The notes under the pieces were generated by a model. It searched no databases. It saw only the letters and a program-made list of their open reading frames with translations, and had not been told where the DNA came from. Of a stretch of 10,729 nt of DNA, positions 1 to 6,853 are shown piece by piece. The first letter of the stretch is position 1. The number at the start of each line of letters is the position of its first letter. Origin of the DNA: Candidatus Colwelliibacteriota bacterium (GTDB lineage Bacteria; Patescibacteriota; Minisyncoccia; UBA6257; Colwellbacteraceae); contig JAQTRD010000003.1 of the NCBI GenBank assembly GCA_028711965.1, positions 5,668 to 16,396 of the forward strand, given 5' to 3'. Made by a program: the position numbers and the translations under genes.

Positions 1-37
1 TCTCGGCAGCCCGACAGTTTATTCGATGCTTCTGATA

Positions 38-43
38 TATAAT
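38..43 (+). promoter_or_regulatory. Possible -10 box upstream of corA
   Basis: A perfect TATAAT lies about 100 bases before the CorA start. No convincing -35 element is visible at 16-18 bases spacing. If used, it would give a leader of roughly 93 nt that contains the hairpin at 60-77. The surrounding bases are AT-rich (TATATAAT), so a chance match is possible. Confidence 0.3.
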
Positions 44-59
44 GAATTAGAAAGGCGGA

Positions 60-77
60 AATCAGACTTATCTGATT
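60..77 (+). other. Hairpin in the corA leader
   Basis: A perfect 7-bp inverted repeat, AATCAGA / TCTGATT, with loop CTTA. GGC at 54-56 and GCC at 79-81 could extend it with internal mismatches. It has no T-tract, so it is not an obvious intrinsic terminator. It lies between a possible -10 box and the CorA start and may be a leader element or the end of an upstream unit. Its role is unknown. Confidence 0.4.
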
Positions 78-142
78 AGCCGAGGATCGAACGTTGGAAA
101 AAGTCGATAGGCGAGAGTTGATCTCATACAAAAGCTAAAAAT

Positions 143-1060
143 ATGATCGAGTTTTATTACAAAGCGGAAAAAGACAAGAAACTGAAAAAGGAAGCCAAGT
201 TTTCTCCTTCCAGCTGGATTTTTGTTGAAAATCCAAGCGAGGATGAAATCCAAAAACTAACCAGCGAATTCAAGCTGGAAGAGGGGCTTATTATGGACGG
301 CATCGACCCACAGGAGGTACCCAGAATGGAGGTCGAGGGAAAAATAATTTACGTTTACGCCAGAGTGCCTTTTAGTGACGGGGAAAGCATTACTACGGTT
401 CCCATTCTTATGACTCTCGGGAAAGATTTCTTCGCCACCGTTTCCAACGTGCCAATTCCGTTCTTGAGGAGAATGGTCAGCGAAGACGGACCGCGTTCGA
501 CAGAAAAGATAGAGATGCTTATCAAGGTATTCTCTGAAGTTATCGGATCATATAACGGAGTGCTTACGGATATAAGGCGAGGATCAAGAAGAGCCTTGGC
601 GTCCATCGAGAATGTATCAAATAAGGAAATAGTCCAGCTGATTTCTTTCGAGAATGTAATAAACGATTTTCTCTCGGCCCTTATTCCAATGAGCGCTGTG
701 ATGTCGAATCTTCTTTCCGGCAAATTCTTTGATTTGCGAGAAGACGACCATGAACTGGTTGAAGATCTTTTCTTAAGCATAGGGCAGCTTATCGAACTTT
801 CTAAGTCCACTCTCAAAACGGCGGTGAATGTTCGCGAAGCGTATTCAACGATAATGACGAATAACTTGAATAGGGTTATTAAGATACTCACGGCGTTGAC
901 TATTGTGCTGACGATTCCAATGCTCATCTCAAGCTTCTTTGGAATGAATGTACCTGTTCCTCTCGCCAAGTCGCCTTACGGTTTTCAGATAATTCTTATA
1001 ACTTCGGTAGGCATATCCGGTCTTCTTGTGTATATTCTGAATAAGAATAAATGGCTGTAA
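143..1060 (+). CDS. corA: CorA-family divalent metal ion transporter
   Basis: A 305-residue protein with the CorA layout: a soluble N-terminal domain to about residue 240, with a long charged helical stretch at about 120-240, then two closely spaced C-terminal membrane helices at about 244-266 and 281-300. The signature GMN tripeptide is at residues 267-269, just after the first helix, where the family forms its pore-mouth selectivity filter; the residue before it is Phe rather than the common Tyr. CorA proteins are homopentameric inner-membrane channels for Mg2+, in some cases Co2+ or Ni2+. The short C-terminus ending in basic residues (KNKWL) is typical. Length is in the normal range (about 300-350). 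No clear Shine-Dalgarno precedes ATG 143; the ATG follows an A-rich run. The RNHCP gene follows 58 bases later in the same direction. The ion specificity is inferred from family only. Confidence 0.9.
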   Translation: MIEFYYKAEKDKKLKKEAKFSPSSWIFVENPSEDEIQKLTSEFKLEEGLIMDGIDPQEVPRMEVEGKIIYVYARVPFSDGESITTVPILMTLGKDFFATVSNVPIPFLRRMVSEDGPRSTEKIEMLIKVFSEVIGSYNGVLTDIRRGSRRALASIENVSNKEIVQLISFENVINDFLSALIPMSAVMSNLLSGKFFDLREDDHELVEDLFLSIGQLIELSKSTLKTAVNVREAYSTIMTNNLNRVIKILTALTIVLTIPMLISSFFGMNVPVPLAKSPYGFQIILITSVGISGLLVYILNKNKWL

Positions 1061-1069
1061 TCGCCAGCC
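1053..1069 (+). terminator. Weak hairpin over the corA stop codon
   Basis: GGCTG (1053-1057) pairs with CAGCC (1065-1069). The 7-base loop contains the TAA stop at 1058-1060. A broken T-rich stretch (ATTCTATTT) follows. The stem is only 5 bp, so at most it attenuates; it could equally be chance. Confidence 0.2.
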
Positions 1070-1118
1070 GATTCTATTTAAAGAGTCAGGTAACATAAAG
1101 GATATTAATTTTCTATTG

Positions 1119-1397
1119 ATGTTCATAAAGAAAAAGGAAAATTTTGTTTGCGAAAATTGTGGCGAGCAAATTACTGGAGACGGATATACTAACCATTGTC
1201 CGAATTGCCTGTGGAGCAAGCATGTTGATATAAGCCCGGGAGATCGCGCTTCTGATTGTTTCGGAGCAATGCGTCCCATCCGAATCGAATTGAAGTCGGG
1301 AGAGTTTGTCATTATCCACAAGTGCGACAAATGCGGAGCCGAGAAGAGAAATAAGATGTCTCCGGGGGACAATATGGAAGTGGCGGCAAAAATATGA
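1119..1397 (+). CDS. RNHCP-domain zinc-ribbon protein
   Basis: A small cysteine-rich protein, 92 residues from ATG 1119 (a TTG three bases upstream at 1116 would add one residue). It matches the RNHCP family (Pfam RNHCP): CxxC at residues 11/14, then the name motif with CxxC at 27/30, the HVD...PGDR block at 35-43, Cys47, and a final CxxC at 69/72. The name motif here reads TNHCP (24-28), so the usual first Arg is Thr. The cysteines and His26/His35 are probable zinc ligands. The family is common in Gram-positive and CPR bacteria, has no established biochemical function, and is presumed to be a zinc-binding, perhaps nucleic-acid-associated, protein. An AAAGGA-like element at 1097-1102 sits 16 bases before the ATG, far for a ribosome site. 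It lies 58 bases after corA and before a terminator, so the two may be co-transcribed. Confidence 0.85.
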   Translation: MFIKKKENFVCENCGEQITGDGYTNHCPNCLWSKHVDISPGDRASDCFGAMRPIRIELKSGEFVIIHKCDKCGAEKRNKMSPGDNMEVAAKI

Positions 1398-1401
1398 ACA
1401 A

Positions 1402-1426
1402 AAAACCCGCCGACGAGGCGGGTTTT
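1402..1426. terminator. Bidirectional intrinsic terminator
   Basis: A perfect 10-bp stem, AAAACCCGCC (1402-1411) with GGCGGGTTTT (1417-1426), and loop GACGA. Read on the minus strand it ends in a six-T tract; on the plus strand in four T. It sits between the plus-strand RNHCP gene and the convergent minus-strand lysine-rich peptide, so it probably ends both, more strongly on the minus strand. Confidence 0.85.
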
Positions 1427-1427
1427 A

Positions 1428-1460
1428 GATCTGCCAGATCAAGGAACCGGAAAGGTCCTT
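1428..1460 (-). other. Two small hairpins after the lysine-rich peptide gene
   Basis: On the minus strand, between the peptide stop and the terminator, are two further inverted repeats. AAGGA (1441-1445) pairs with TCCTT (1456-1460), extended by CC 1447-1448 with GG 1454-1455 around a bulge; it overlaps the stop codon. GATCT (1428-1432) pairs with AGATC (1436-1440) with a 3-base loop. With the terminator, the short transcript would end in three back-to-back hairpins. Confidence 0.5.
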
Positions 1461-1509
1461 ACTTCTTCTTGGCAGTCTTTTTCTTAGCAGCTTTTTTCTT
1501 GGCAGCCAT
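1459..1509 (-). CDS. AAKKK-repeat lysine-rich micro-protein (histone H1-like tail)
   Basis: A 16-residue ORF on the minus strand, MAAKKKAAKKKTAKKK: three tandem copies of a five-residue unit, (A/T)AKKK, after the start Met. It carries 9 lysines and no acidic residue. The DNA units are 15 bases each and use both AAA and AAG, so the peptide sequence rather than the DNA sequence appears conserved among the repeats, which supports translation. It has its own -10 box (1554-1559) and a good terminator (1402-1426). The sequence resembles the alanine/lysine C-terminal tails of bacterial histone H1-like proteins, so nucleic-acid binding is a plausible inference. The frame stays open upstream to a TAG at 1546-1548 but offers no standard start codon there. 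A purine-rich GAGAAAGG lies about 27 bases before the ATG, which is far for a ribosome site. Confidence 0.65.
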   Translation of the reverse strand: MAAKKKAAKKKTAKKK

Positions 1510-1553
1510 TGTTTTTTTATGAATGAAGTGAGCGACCTTTCTCTTCTAATGTA

Positions 1554-1559
1554 ATTATA
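1554..1559 (-). promoter_or_regulatory. -10 box for the lysine-rich peptide
   Basis: Read on the minus strand this is a perfect TATAAT. It would start a transcript at about 1547, giving a leader of around 38 nt before the ATG at 1509. No good -35 is visible at standard spacing. Confidence 0.5.
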
Positions 1560-1623
1560 ACGAATGGCATATGTGAATAACTTTCTGGCATTGGCAAACG
1601 AGAACGATGAAACGGTACAGATG

Positions 1624-1651
1624 TTACCGACCGGCTAAATTGTAGTATAAT
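1624..1651 (+). promoter_or_regulatory. Promoter for the membrane protein-glycerate kinase unit
   Basis: A perfect TATAAT at 1646-1651, with TTACCG (1624-1629) as a weak -35 at 16 bases spacing. The box ends seven bases before ATG 1659, so the transcript would start at or next to the ATG: a leaderless mRNA. No Shine-Dalgarno is present, which fits. Confidence 0.65.
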
Positions 1652-1658
1652 TCGACAG

Positions 1659-2051
1659 ATGAAAGACGGTAACGGAAACGCTCTATGGCGATATCTGACT
1701 AATTTTTGGACAATTGTCCTATATGCGGCGGTGATTATGGACTTTATTACCAATAACGCATATCGGGACCTAATCGGACCTATTGCTGCCATATACATAG
1801 CGTCTTTGGCGATATATACCGGAGATAAGGAGTTTGAAAGGTGGAGCCATAACTACGAAAAGAGGCGGCCGGGCGAAATTTTCGTGATAGTGTGGACGGT
1901 TCTTATCGTCTTGATATTCATTTTTGATCTGATATTAGCCATGTCGTACAAGATGCCCGATGCGGTGATATCGACGTATATAGCCGTTCTTACAGTTCTT
2001 GCGATAACCGGCAAATCAAAATGGACGTATAACCTTAACAAGTCCCGATGA
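1659..2051 (+). CDS. Four-helix membrane protein, function unknown
   Basis: I do not recognise this 130-residue protein. Four hydrophobic segments are visible at about residues 12-30, 37-54, 72-95 and 101-118. Between helices 2 and 3 is a strongly charged loop (about 54-73, GDKEFERW...EKRRPGE), and the C-terminus is short and basic. No signal peptidase site, cysteines or catalytic motif stands out. ATG 1659 is chosen because it is the first ATG and lies directly after a promoter -10 box, implying leaderless expression. The stop overlaps the next start (ATGA, 2048-2051), so it is very likely translationally coupled to glycerate 2-kinase. A role in uptake of a C3 acid is conceivable from this linkage, but nothing in the sequence shows it. 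Confidence 0.75.
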   Translation: MKDGNGNALWRYLTNFWTIVLYAAVIMDFITNNAYRDLIGPIAAIYIASLAIYTGDKEFERWSHNYEKRRPGEIFVIVWTVLIVLIFIFDLILAMSYKMPDAVISTYIAVLTVLAITGKSKWTYNLNKSR

Positions 2052-3316
2052 CAATAAAAAATTATTCTACTCTCGCTACAAACTCTCTCCGCAAGAAAGC
2101 TATGCGGATAATGAGCGCTGGCATAGAGGAAATAAATCCCGAGAAAGTGCTCTCCGGGAAGATATCGCTCCGACAAAATATCCTATTTATAGGAAAGAAC
2201 AGATTCAATCTCGACGAATACAAGAATATTTATGTTGCGGGCATTGGCAAGGCGTCGTTCCTCGCTTCGTCCTTCTTAGAGAAGACTCTTGGAGAAAATA
2301 TAACCGACGGGGTTGTAATAGATGTTCGCGGCGGAAAACTAAAAAGGATAAGAAGCTATAAAGGGACTCATCCTCTCCCGACGGAAGCGAATATTCGCGC
2401 TACCGAAAAGCTGATAAAGATGCTCGGAAAAGCCCAGAAAGACGACCTTGTTATTACGGTCATATCCGGAGGCGGATCTTCTCTTCTCTGCCAACCGAAT
2501 AAAATGACTTGCGTGTCGCACCAGCAGATAACCGCTTCACTGTTTTCTAAAGGAGCCGACATTAAGGAAATGAATACTCTTCGCAAGCATATATCGAAAA
2601 TACACGGTGGCAATCTTGCAAAGCTTGCTTATCCGGCAACGGTGGTGTCTCTTATTTTTTCCGATGTTCCGTTCAATGACCTTTCTATGGTTGCTTCGGG
2701 GCCTACGTATCTCGACAAGACGACAAAAGGAGACGCAAAAAAAATAATCTCCAAGTATAATTTGCCGAATATACCTCTTATCGAAACTCCGAAGTCAGCC
2801 AAATATTTTAGAAAAGTTTCGAATATTCTTATTTTAAATAACAAGACGGCTCTTAAAGCTATGGAAAAAGAAGCCGCCAAGGAAGGATTTAAGGCTCGAA
2901 TATGCGCCACCTGCTTGCGGGGAGAAGCCAAGATTGTCGGTAAAAAAATGGCTGACCTGTTAAACAAGGAAGGCAAAGGAGCAGCTCTTATTGCCGGCGG
3001 GGAAACTACGGTCATAGTCAAAAAGAAAGGAAAAGGAGGCAGAAATCTAGAAGTTGTTCTGGGATCGCTCAATCACATCAAAGACAATCAGCTTATAATG
3101 GCTGTTTCCTCCGACGGGAAAGACCATATTGAGGAAGCGGCCGGAGCGTTAGGGGACGGCGAAATCAAAAAGAAGATGGCCCAAAAAGGATACGATCCGT
3201 ATTTCTTTTTGGAAGAGAACAGGTCATACGCCTTTTTTAAGGAGCTTGGCGGAGTGGTCGTTACAGGAAAGACGGGAAGTAACGTTTCGGACCTATTCTT
3301 GGCTCTGTGGGAATAA
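2048..3316 (+). CDS. gck: Glycerate 2-kinase (DUF4147/MOFRL family)
   Basis: A full-length (422 residues) member of the glycerate 2-kinase family (GckA/TtuD type), which phosphorylates D-glycerate at C2 using ATP to give 2-phosphoglycerate, a glycolytic intermediate two steps from pyruvate. The N-terminal DUF4147 domain shows the GIGKAS motif with Lys68, GTHPLPTEAN at about 107-116, the Gly-rich ISGGGSSLL at about 139-147, and a VSLIFSDVP...ASGPT block. The C-terminal MOFRL domain shows GGETTV followed by GKGGRN with Arg332, then SSDGKDH...AAGALGD, where most relatives read GTDGxDG. Lys68 and Arg332 match the lysine and arginine implicated in the active site of the Thermotoga enzyme. The gene starts inside the previous stop codon (ATGA overlap) and ends before a palindromic terminator. 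Substrate specificity is inferred from family. Confidence 0.92.
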   Translation: MTIKNYSTLATNSLRKKAMRIMSAGIEEINPEKVLSGKISLRQNILFIGKNRFNLDEYKNIYVAGIGKASFLASSFLEKTLGENITDGVVIDVRGGKLKRIRSYKGTHPLPTEANIRATEKLIKMLGKAQKDDLVITVISGGGSSLLCQPNKMTCVSHQQITASLFSKGADIKEMNTLRKHISKIHGGNLAKLAYPATVVSLIFSDVPFNDLSMVASGPTYLDKTTKGDAKKIISKYNLPNIPLIETPKSAKYFRKVSNILILNNKTALKAMEKEAAKEGFKARICATCLRGEAKIVGKKMADLLNKEGKGAALIAGGETTVIVKKKGKGGRNLEVVLGSLNHIKDNQLIMAVSSDGKDHIEEAAGALGDGEIKKKMAQKGYDPYFFLEENRSYAFFKELGGVVVTGKTGSNVSDLFLALWE

Positions 3317-3338
3317 AAACAATCTCTGTCACATTGAT

Positions 3339-3378
3339 TTAATGGCCATTCCTGACGATCGTCAGGAATGGCCATTAA
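3339..3378 (+). terminator. 40-base perfect palindrome, intrinsic terminator
   Basis: All 40 bases are self-complementary: 18-bp arms starting TTAATGGCC and a central GATC tetraloop. CTTTTT follows directly on the plus strand, making a strong intrinsic terminator 22 bases after the glycerate kinase stop. Each arm also contains its own ten-base palindrome, AATGGCCATT (3341-3350 and 3367-3376), so alternative folds are possible. It has no T-tract on the minus strand. Confidence 0.9.
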
Positions 3379-3429
3379 CTTTTTAGAAGGATAAAAATTA
3401 AGTGTGTTTTCCCTTATTCTGATAAGCGG

Positions 3430-3435
3430 TATAAT
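3430..3435 (+). promoter_or_regulatory. -10 box for ppsA
   Basis: A perfect TATAAT ending nine bases before ATG 3445. The transcript would begin within a few bases of the start codon, so ppsA is probably leaderless; no Shine-Dalgarno is present. The -35 region (around 3407-3412) has no clear consensus. Confidence 0.6.
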
Positions 3436-3444
3436 TAGGGCAAT

Positions 3445-5826
3445 ATGCAAAACATTATCTGGTTTAAAGACTTGTCGATTTCCGACGTGCCAAAAGTGGG
3501 CGGGAAAAATGCTTCTCTGGGAGAGATGTATAACGCTCTTGTACCGAAGGGGATCAATATACCGAATGGTTTTGCTATAACAGCGGGAGCATACCAGTAC
3601 TTCCTGAAGGAAGCTGGTCTTGAAAAAAAGATGGCGGCTGTCTTAGAGGGGCTTGATACCCACAATTTGAAAAACCTCCAATCAAAAGGCAAGAAGATAA
3701 GGGAAATGATTGTTGCCGCCGAACTGCCGAATGATCTCAAAAGAGAAATATCAGATGCCTACAAGGCATTATCCAAGGAGTTTAAGGTCAAGGCAGTGGA
3801 CGTTGCCGTAAGAAGCTCGGCGACAGCCGAAGACCTCCCGGGAGCGTCTTTTGCCGGACAGCAAGAGACGTATCTTAATATATCGAGCGACAAGGCCCTG
3901 ATGGTCGCGGTCAAAAAATGTTTTGCGTCTCTTTTTACCGACAGGGCTATCTCTTACAGGGAAGATAAAGGATTCGATCATTTAAAAACTTATCTCTCAA
4001 TTGGCGTACAGAAAATGGTTCGTTCAGACAAGGCTAGTTCTGGCGTGGCATTCACTATTGACACGGAAACCGGATTTAAGAACGCGGTTGTCATAAACGG
4101 ATCTTGGGGATTAGGCGAGCTCATCGTTCAAGGAGAAGTGATACCGGATGAATTCAAAGTATTTAAACCCACTCTTAAGAAAGGATTCAATGCCATAATC
4201 GGACGCGAACTGGGAACTAAGGAAATAACAATGATTTATGGCAAGGAAGGAGACGCGGTAAAAACGATTAAAACTTCGACTGCAAAGAGGAACGAATTTG
4301 TCCTGACAGATAAAGAAATTTTGACGCTTGCCAAATGGTGCGTTTCCGTTGAGGAACATTACAAAAAGGCAATGGACCTCGAATGGGCCAAGGATGGAGT
4401 TTCCGGCAAACTTTATATAGTTCAGGCAAGACCGGAGACGGTTCAATCAAATAGGGAGGAGGGAGTGGTGGAAGACTATGTGATGCATTCCAATTCAGGG
4501 AAACTTTTGGCTAAGGGCGCGTCTGTCGGATCTAAAATTGCCGAAGGGAAAGCTAATATAATAAACGACGTAAAAGGCATTCATTCATTCAAGAAAGGAG
4601 AAGTCCTTGTCACCAGAATGACCGATCCGGATTGGGAACCGATTATGAAGATCGCTGCCGCAATCGTGACTGATGAAGGAGGCCGCACTTCCCACGCGGC
4701 GATTGTATCGCGCGAACTGGGGATCCCTTGCATTGTCGGATCCGGAGACGCTACCAAGCACATCAAGCGGGGGCGCCTTGTGACAGTTGACTGCTCTACG
4801 GGAGGAGAAGGGTTTGTATGGGATGGCAAAGCAAAATGGGAGGTCAAGAAATATAAGGTTGACGTCTCTAAGAGGCCGAAGACGAAAGTTATGATGAATA
4901 TTGGCAGTCCGGACGAGGCCTTTGAAGCGTCTTTCTTGCCGAACGACGGCGTTGGTCTTGCTAGAGAGGAATTTATTATCGCTTCCCGCATAGGCATCCA
5001 CCCAATGGCGCTTATCGATTTTGCAAAACTGAAAGACAAGAAAACAAAGAGCCGCATAGAGAAGATGACTGTTGGATATAAAAACAAGGCGGACTTCTTC
5101 GTGGATAAACTAGCGGAAGGGGTGGGAGCTATCGCCGCCGCCTTTTATCCGAAGCCGGTCATCTTGCGCTTCTCTGACTTCAAGACAAACGAATACGCGA
5201 CTCTTCTGGGAGGAAAGACTTATGAACCTATCGAGTCAAATCCGATGATAGGCTGGCGAGGAGCATCGCGATATTATGATCCTAAGTTTGAAAAAGCCTT
5301 CGGTCTCGAATGCAAGGCGGTTAGAAGAGTCAGAGAAAAATTCGGCTTGAATAATCTTATCGTTATGGTTCCTTTCTGCCGCACGGTGGAAGAAGGGGAA
5401 AAAGTTATCGCCAAAATGGCGGAATATGGGCTCGTAAAGGGTAAAGACGGGCTCAAAGTGTATGCGATGTGCGAAATCCCGTCGAATATAATTCTTGCCG
5501 AAGAGTTTCTCTCGGTATTCGACGGTATGAGTATCGGATCAAACGACTTGACCCAGCTTACGGTAGGCATTGATCGCGACGCTGGCGCCCTTGCCTTTAT
5601 CGCTGACGAAAGAAATGAGGCGGTAAAGAAATCTATTGCGTCCGTAATCAAAGTCGCCAATGCCAAGAAAAAATATATTGGCATTTGCGGACAGGCGCCT
5701 TCGGATTATGAAGACTTCGCGACATTCTTGGTGGAAGAGGGAATTCACAGCGTTTCCCTTAATCCGGATACGGTTATAAAGACTACGGAGGCGATAATGG
5801 AAAAAGAGAGGAAGCTTGGAAAATAA
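3445..5826 (+). CDS. ppsA: Phosphoenolpyruvate synthase (pyruvate, water dikinase)
   Basis: Converts pyruvate + ATP + water to PEP + AMP + phosphate (EC 2.7.9.2); in some fermentative organisms the enzyme may run toward pyruvate. At 793 residues it is full length (the E. coli enzyme has 792). Domains in order: an N-terminal ATP-grasp nucleotide-binding domain (about 16-330) with VGGKNASLGEM, IPNGFAIT and the RSSATAEDLPGASFAGQ block (about 123-139); a swivelling phosphohistidine domain with GGRTSHAAIVSRE, catalytic His417; and a C-terminal PEP/pyruvate-binding TIM barrel with LRFSDFKTNEY, NPMIGWRGASRYY, VPFCRTVEEG, GSNDLTQLTVG and the catalytic-loop Cys748 in GICGQAPS. The RFSDFKTNEY block and the length separate it from pyruvate, phosphate dikinase. 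It has a leaderless-type promoter. The next gene begins at the end of this one, so they form one unit. Confidence 0.97.
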   Translation: MQNIIWFKDLSISDVPKVGGKNASLGEMYNALVPKGINIPNGFAITAGAYQYFLKEAGLEKKMAAVLEGLDTHNLKNLQSKGKKIREMIVAAELPNDLKREISDAYKALSKEFKVKAVDVAVRSSATAEDLPGASFAGQQETYLNISSDKALMVAVKKCFASLFTDRAISYREDKGFDHLKTYLSIGVQKMVRSDKASSGVAFTIDTETGFKNAVVINGSWGLGELIVQGEVIPDEFKVFKPTLKKGFNAIIGRELGTKEITMIYGKEGDAVKTIKTSTAKRNEFVLTDKEILTLAKWCVSVEEHYKKAMDLEWAKDGVSGKLYIVQARPETVQSNREEGVVEDYVMHSNSGKLLAKGASVGSKIAEGKANIINDVKGIHSFKKGEVLVTRMTDPDWEPIMKIAAAIVTDEGGRTSHAAIVSRELGIPCIVGSGDATKHIKRGRLVTVDCSTGGEGFVWDGKAKWEVKKYKVDVSKRPKTKVMMNIGSPDEAFEASFLPNDGVGLAREEFIIASRIGIHPMALIDFAKLKDKKTKSRIEKMTVGYKNKADFFVDKLAEGVGAIAAAFYPKPVILRFSDFKTNEYATLLGGKTYEPIESNPMIGWRGASRYYDPKFEKAFGLECKAVRRVREKFGLNNLIVMVPFCRTVEEGEKVIAKMAEYGLVKGKDGLKVYAMCEIPSNIILAEEFLSVFDGMSIGSNDLTQLTVGIDRDAGALAFIADERNEAVKKSIASVIKVANAKKKYIGICGQAPSDYEDFATFLVEEGIHSVSLNPDTVIKTTEAIMEKERKLGK

Positions 5827-5827
5827 A

Positions 5828-6379
5828 ATGGAAAAAAGATTAGGGTCATTGGATGTTGAATGGCTTTCCAAAGAATTAGCCGCCTATTTTAATCGTTTAA
5901 GAGAGTTCATAAGCGATCATGAATGGGTGGATAGAAAATTCAGCATTGATCATATAGGGATTAAGGCTCATGACGAGGCGGACTATAAGGCATGTCTTTT
6001 GAGTATTATGCCTATTGCAGATATGGTCTACGAAATTGAGATGAATAATCGCAAGCTGGCGATAATAGTGCTCGCGAGACCTCTGGATAGCGAAGGGGGA
6101 GCTATACGCTATATAGAACTTATGGAGCCAAGACCAGAAAAGGTTGGTAAAGATACAGTCGGGCTGGACCACACGGAAATATATGTTTTTGATTTTGAGA
6201 AGGTAGCCGGCTTGGCGGAGAAGGCTGGAGAGCCGTATGAATATTACGATAACGGCCACCACAAGGCGCTTGTTTTCAAGATTGGCGAAAAAAACGAAGA
6301 AATAAAGCTGTCAGACACTCCAATGGAAAGAGTGATAGAGGAAGAGTTGGCGTCCGGAGAGCTAAAGAAAATAAAGTAA
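5828..6379 (+). CDS. YecM-like VOC-superfamily protein
   Basis: A 183-residue protein related to the YecM family of vicinal-oxygen-chelate fold proteins. The signs are DHIGIK at residues 41-46, a short-chain NNRKLAIIVLARPL segment in the position of NGRPI...L..P in YecM, an IELMEPRP strand, and GLDHTEIYVF with His115 and Glu117. His42, Glu97 and His115 occupy positions where VOC enzymes hold a metal, but metal binding is not demonstrated for YecM and no reaction is known. The C-terminus ends in a charged helix. ATG 5828, two bases after the ppsA stop, is preferred over the in-frame TTG 5816 inside ppsA. GAGAGGA at 5806-5812 could serve the TTG and GGA at 5818-5820 the ATG, so the choice is not settled. 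It is co-transcribed with ppsA; a link to PEP metabolism is only positional. Confidence 0.75.
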   Translation: MEKRLGSLDVEWLSKELAAYFNRLREFISDHEWVDRKFSIDHIGIKAHDEADYKACLLSIMPIADMVYEIEMNNRKLAIIVLARPLDSEGGAIRYIELMEPRPEKVGKDTVGLDHTEIYVFDFEKVAGLAEKAGEPYEYYDNGHHKALVFKIGEKNEEIKLSDTPMERVIEEELASGELKKIK

Positions 6380-6406
6380 TTACTAGAATAAAGAAATATA
6401 AATAAA

Positions 6407-6823
6407 ATGCCAGAAACAAGAAACTTAAAAAGAAGAAACATATTTTTTCTTGGGCTAATAGCCTACCTTATGGCCACACTTGTTTCCGCTCCTTTTCAAA
6501 TAACAGCTCAATGGATAGGTTATAATTCTGCCTATGGATCGGAGCCGACATTATTCCTTTTTCTCCTTAGTATGGCTGGACTTGCGATAGGTCTGTTCAC
6601 GGCATCCCATTTTGTGAACAAACTGTCTTTGATTAAAGCGTCCGAAACGGGATCAATAGCGCTTATTGTCGCTATATTGCAATTTGTCGTATGGGCGGCA
6701 CTCTATATTTTTATAGTTGCGGAGACGCGATCTTCTATCGGCGGAGAAATATTTAGCGCATTTATTCTCTCCTTTATTTCATTCTTTCTCTTGAGACTCT
6801 TTCTTAGGCAGCGATTAGAATAA
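6407..6823 (+). CDS. Four-helix membrane protein, function unknown
   Basis: I do not recognise this 138-residue protein. After a basic N-terminus (KRR at about 8-10) come four hydrophobic segments at about residues 12-29, 48-67, 83-104 and 115-133, followed by a basic tail (RQRLE). The KRR before helix 1 and the R-rich tail suggest both ends face the cytoplasm. No enzyme motif or cysteine is seen. ATG 6407 follows an A/T-only spacer without a Shine-Dalgarno, 27 bases after the YecM-like gene, so it is probably the last gene of the ppsA unit. The next gene has its own promoter. Confidence 0.7.
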   Translation: MPETRNLKRRNIFFLGLIAYLMATLVSAPFQITAQWIGYNSAYGSEPTLFLFLLSMAGLAIGLFTASHFVNKLSLIKASETGSIALIVAILQFVVWAALYIFIVAETRSSIGGEIFSAFILSFISFFLLRLFLRQRLE

Positions 6824-6838
6824 TTTTTTGCAATTTAT

Positions 6839-6847
6839 TGCTATAAT
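6839..6847 (+). promoter_or_regulatory. Extended -10 promoter for the dehydrogenase unit
   Basis: TGCTATAAT: a perfect TATAAT (6842-6847) preceded by the TGn extension. It ends six bases before ATG 6854, so the RNA would start at the ATG or one base away. No -35 consensus is seen, as is common for extended -10 promoters, and there is no Shine-Dalgarno. This is the clearest leaderless case in the window. Confidence 0.75.
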
Positions 6848-6853
6848 TAACTG

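Noticed and set aside
64..120. On the minus strand, GTTCGATCCTCGGC looks like a tRNA T-loop and acceptor end.
   Set aside because: The flanking bases do not pair as a T stem, and no D or anticodon arms can be built upstream.
38..142. Mg2+-sensing M-box riboswitch before corA.
   Set aside because: The leader is too short and shows only one simple hairpin; the M-box helices are not recognisable.
355..969. A 204-codon minus-strand reading frame opposite corA, and similar long ones opposite ppsA.
   Set aside because: They are antisense shadows of clearly recognised genes, with no promoter, ribosome site or sensible protein composition.
3445..5826. Pyruvate, phosphate dikinase instead of PEP synthase.
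   Set aside because: Length near 793 and the RFSDFKTNEY and GICGQAPS blocks match PEP synthase; dikinases are about 870-900 residues.
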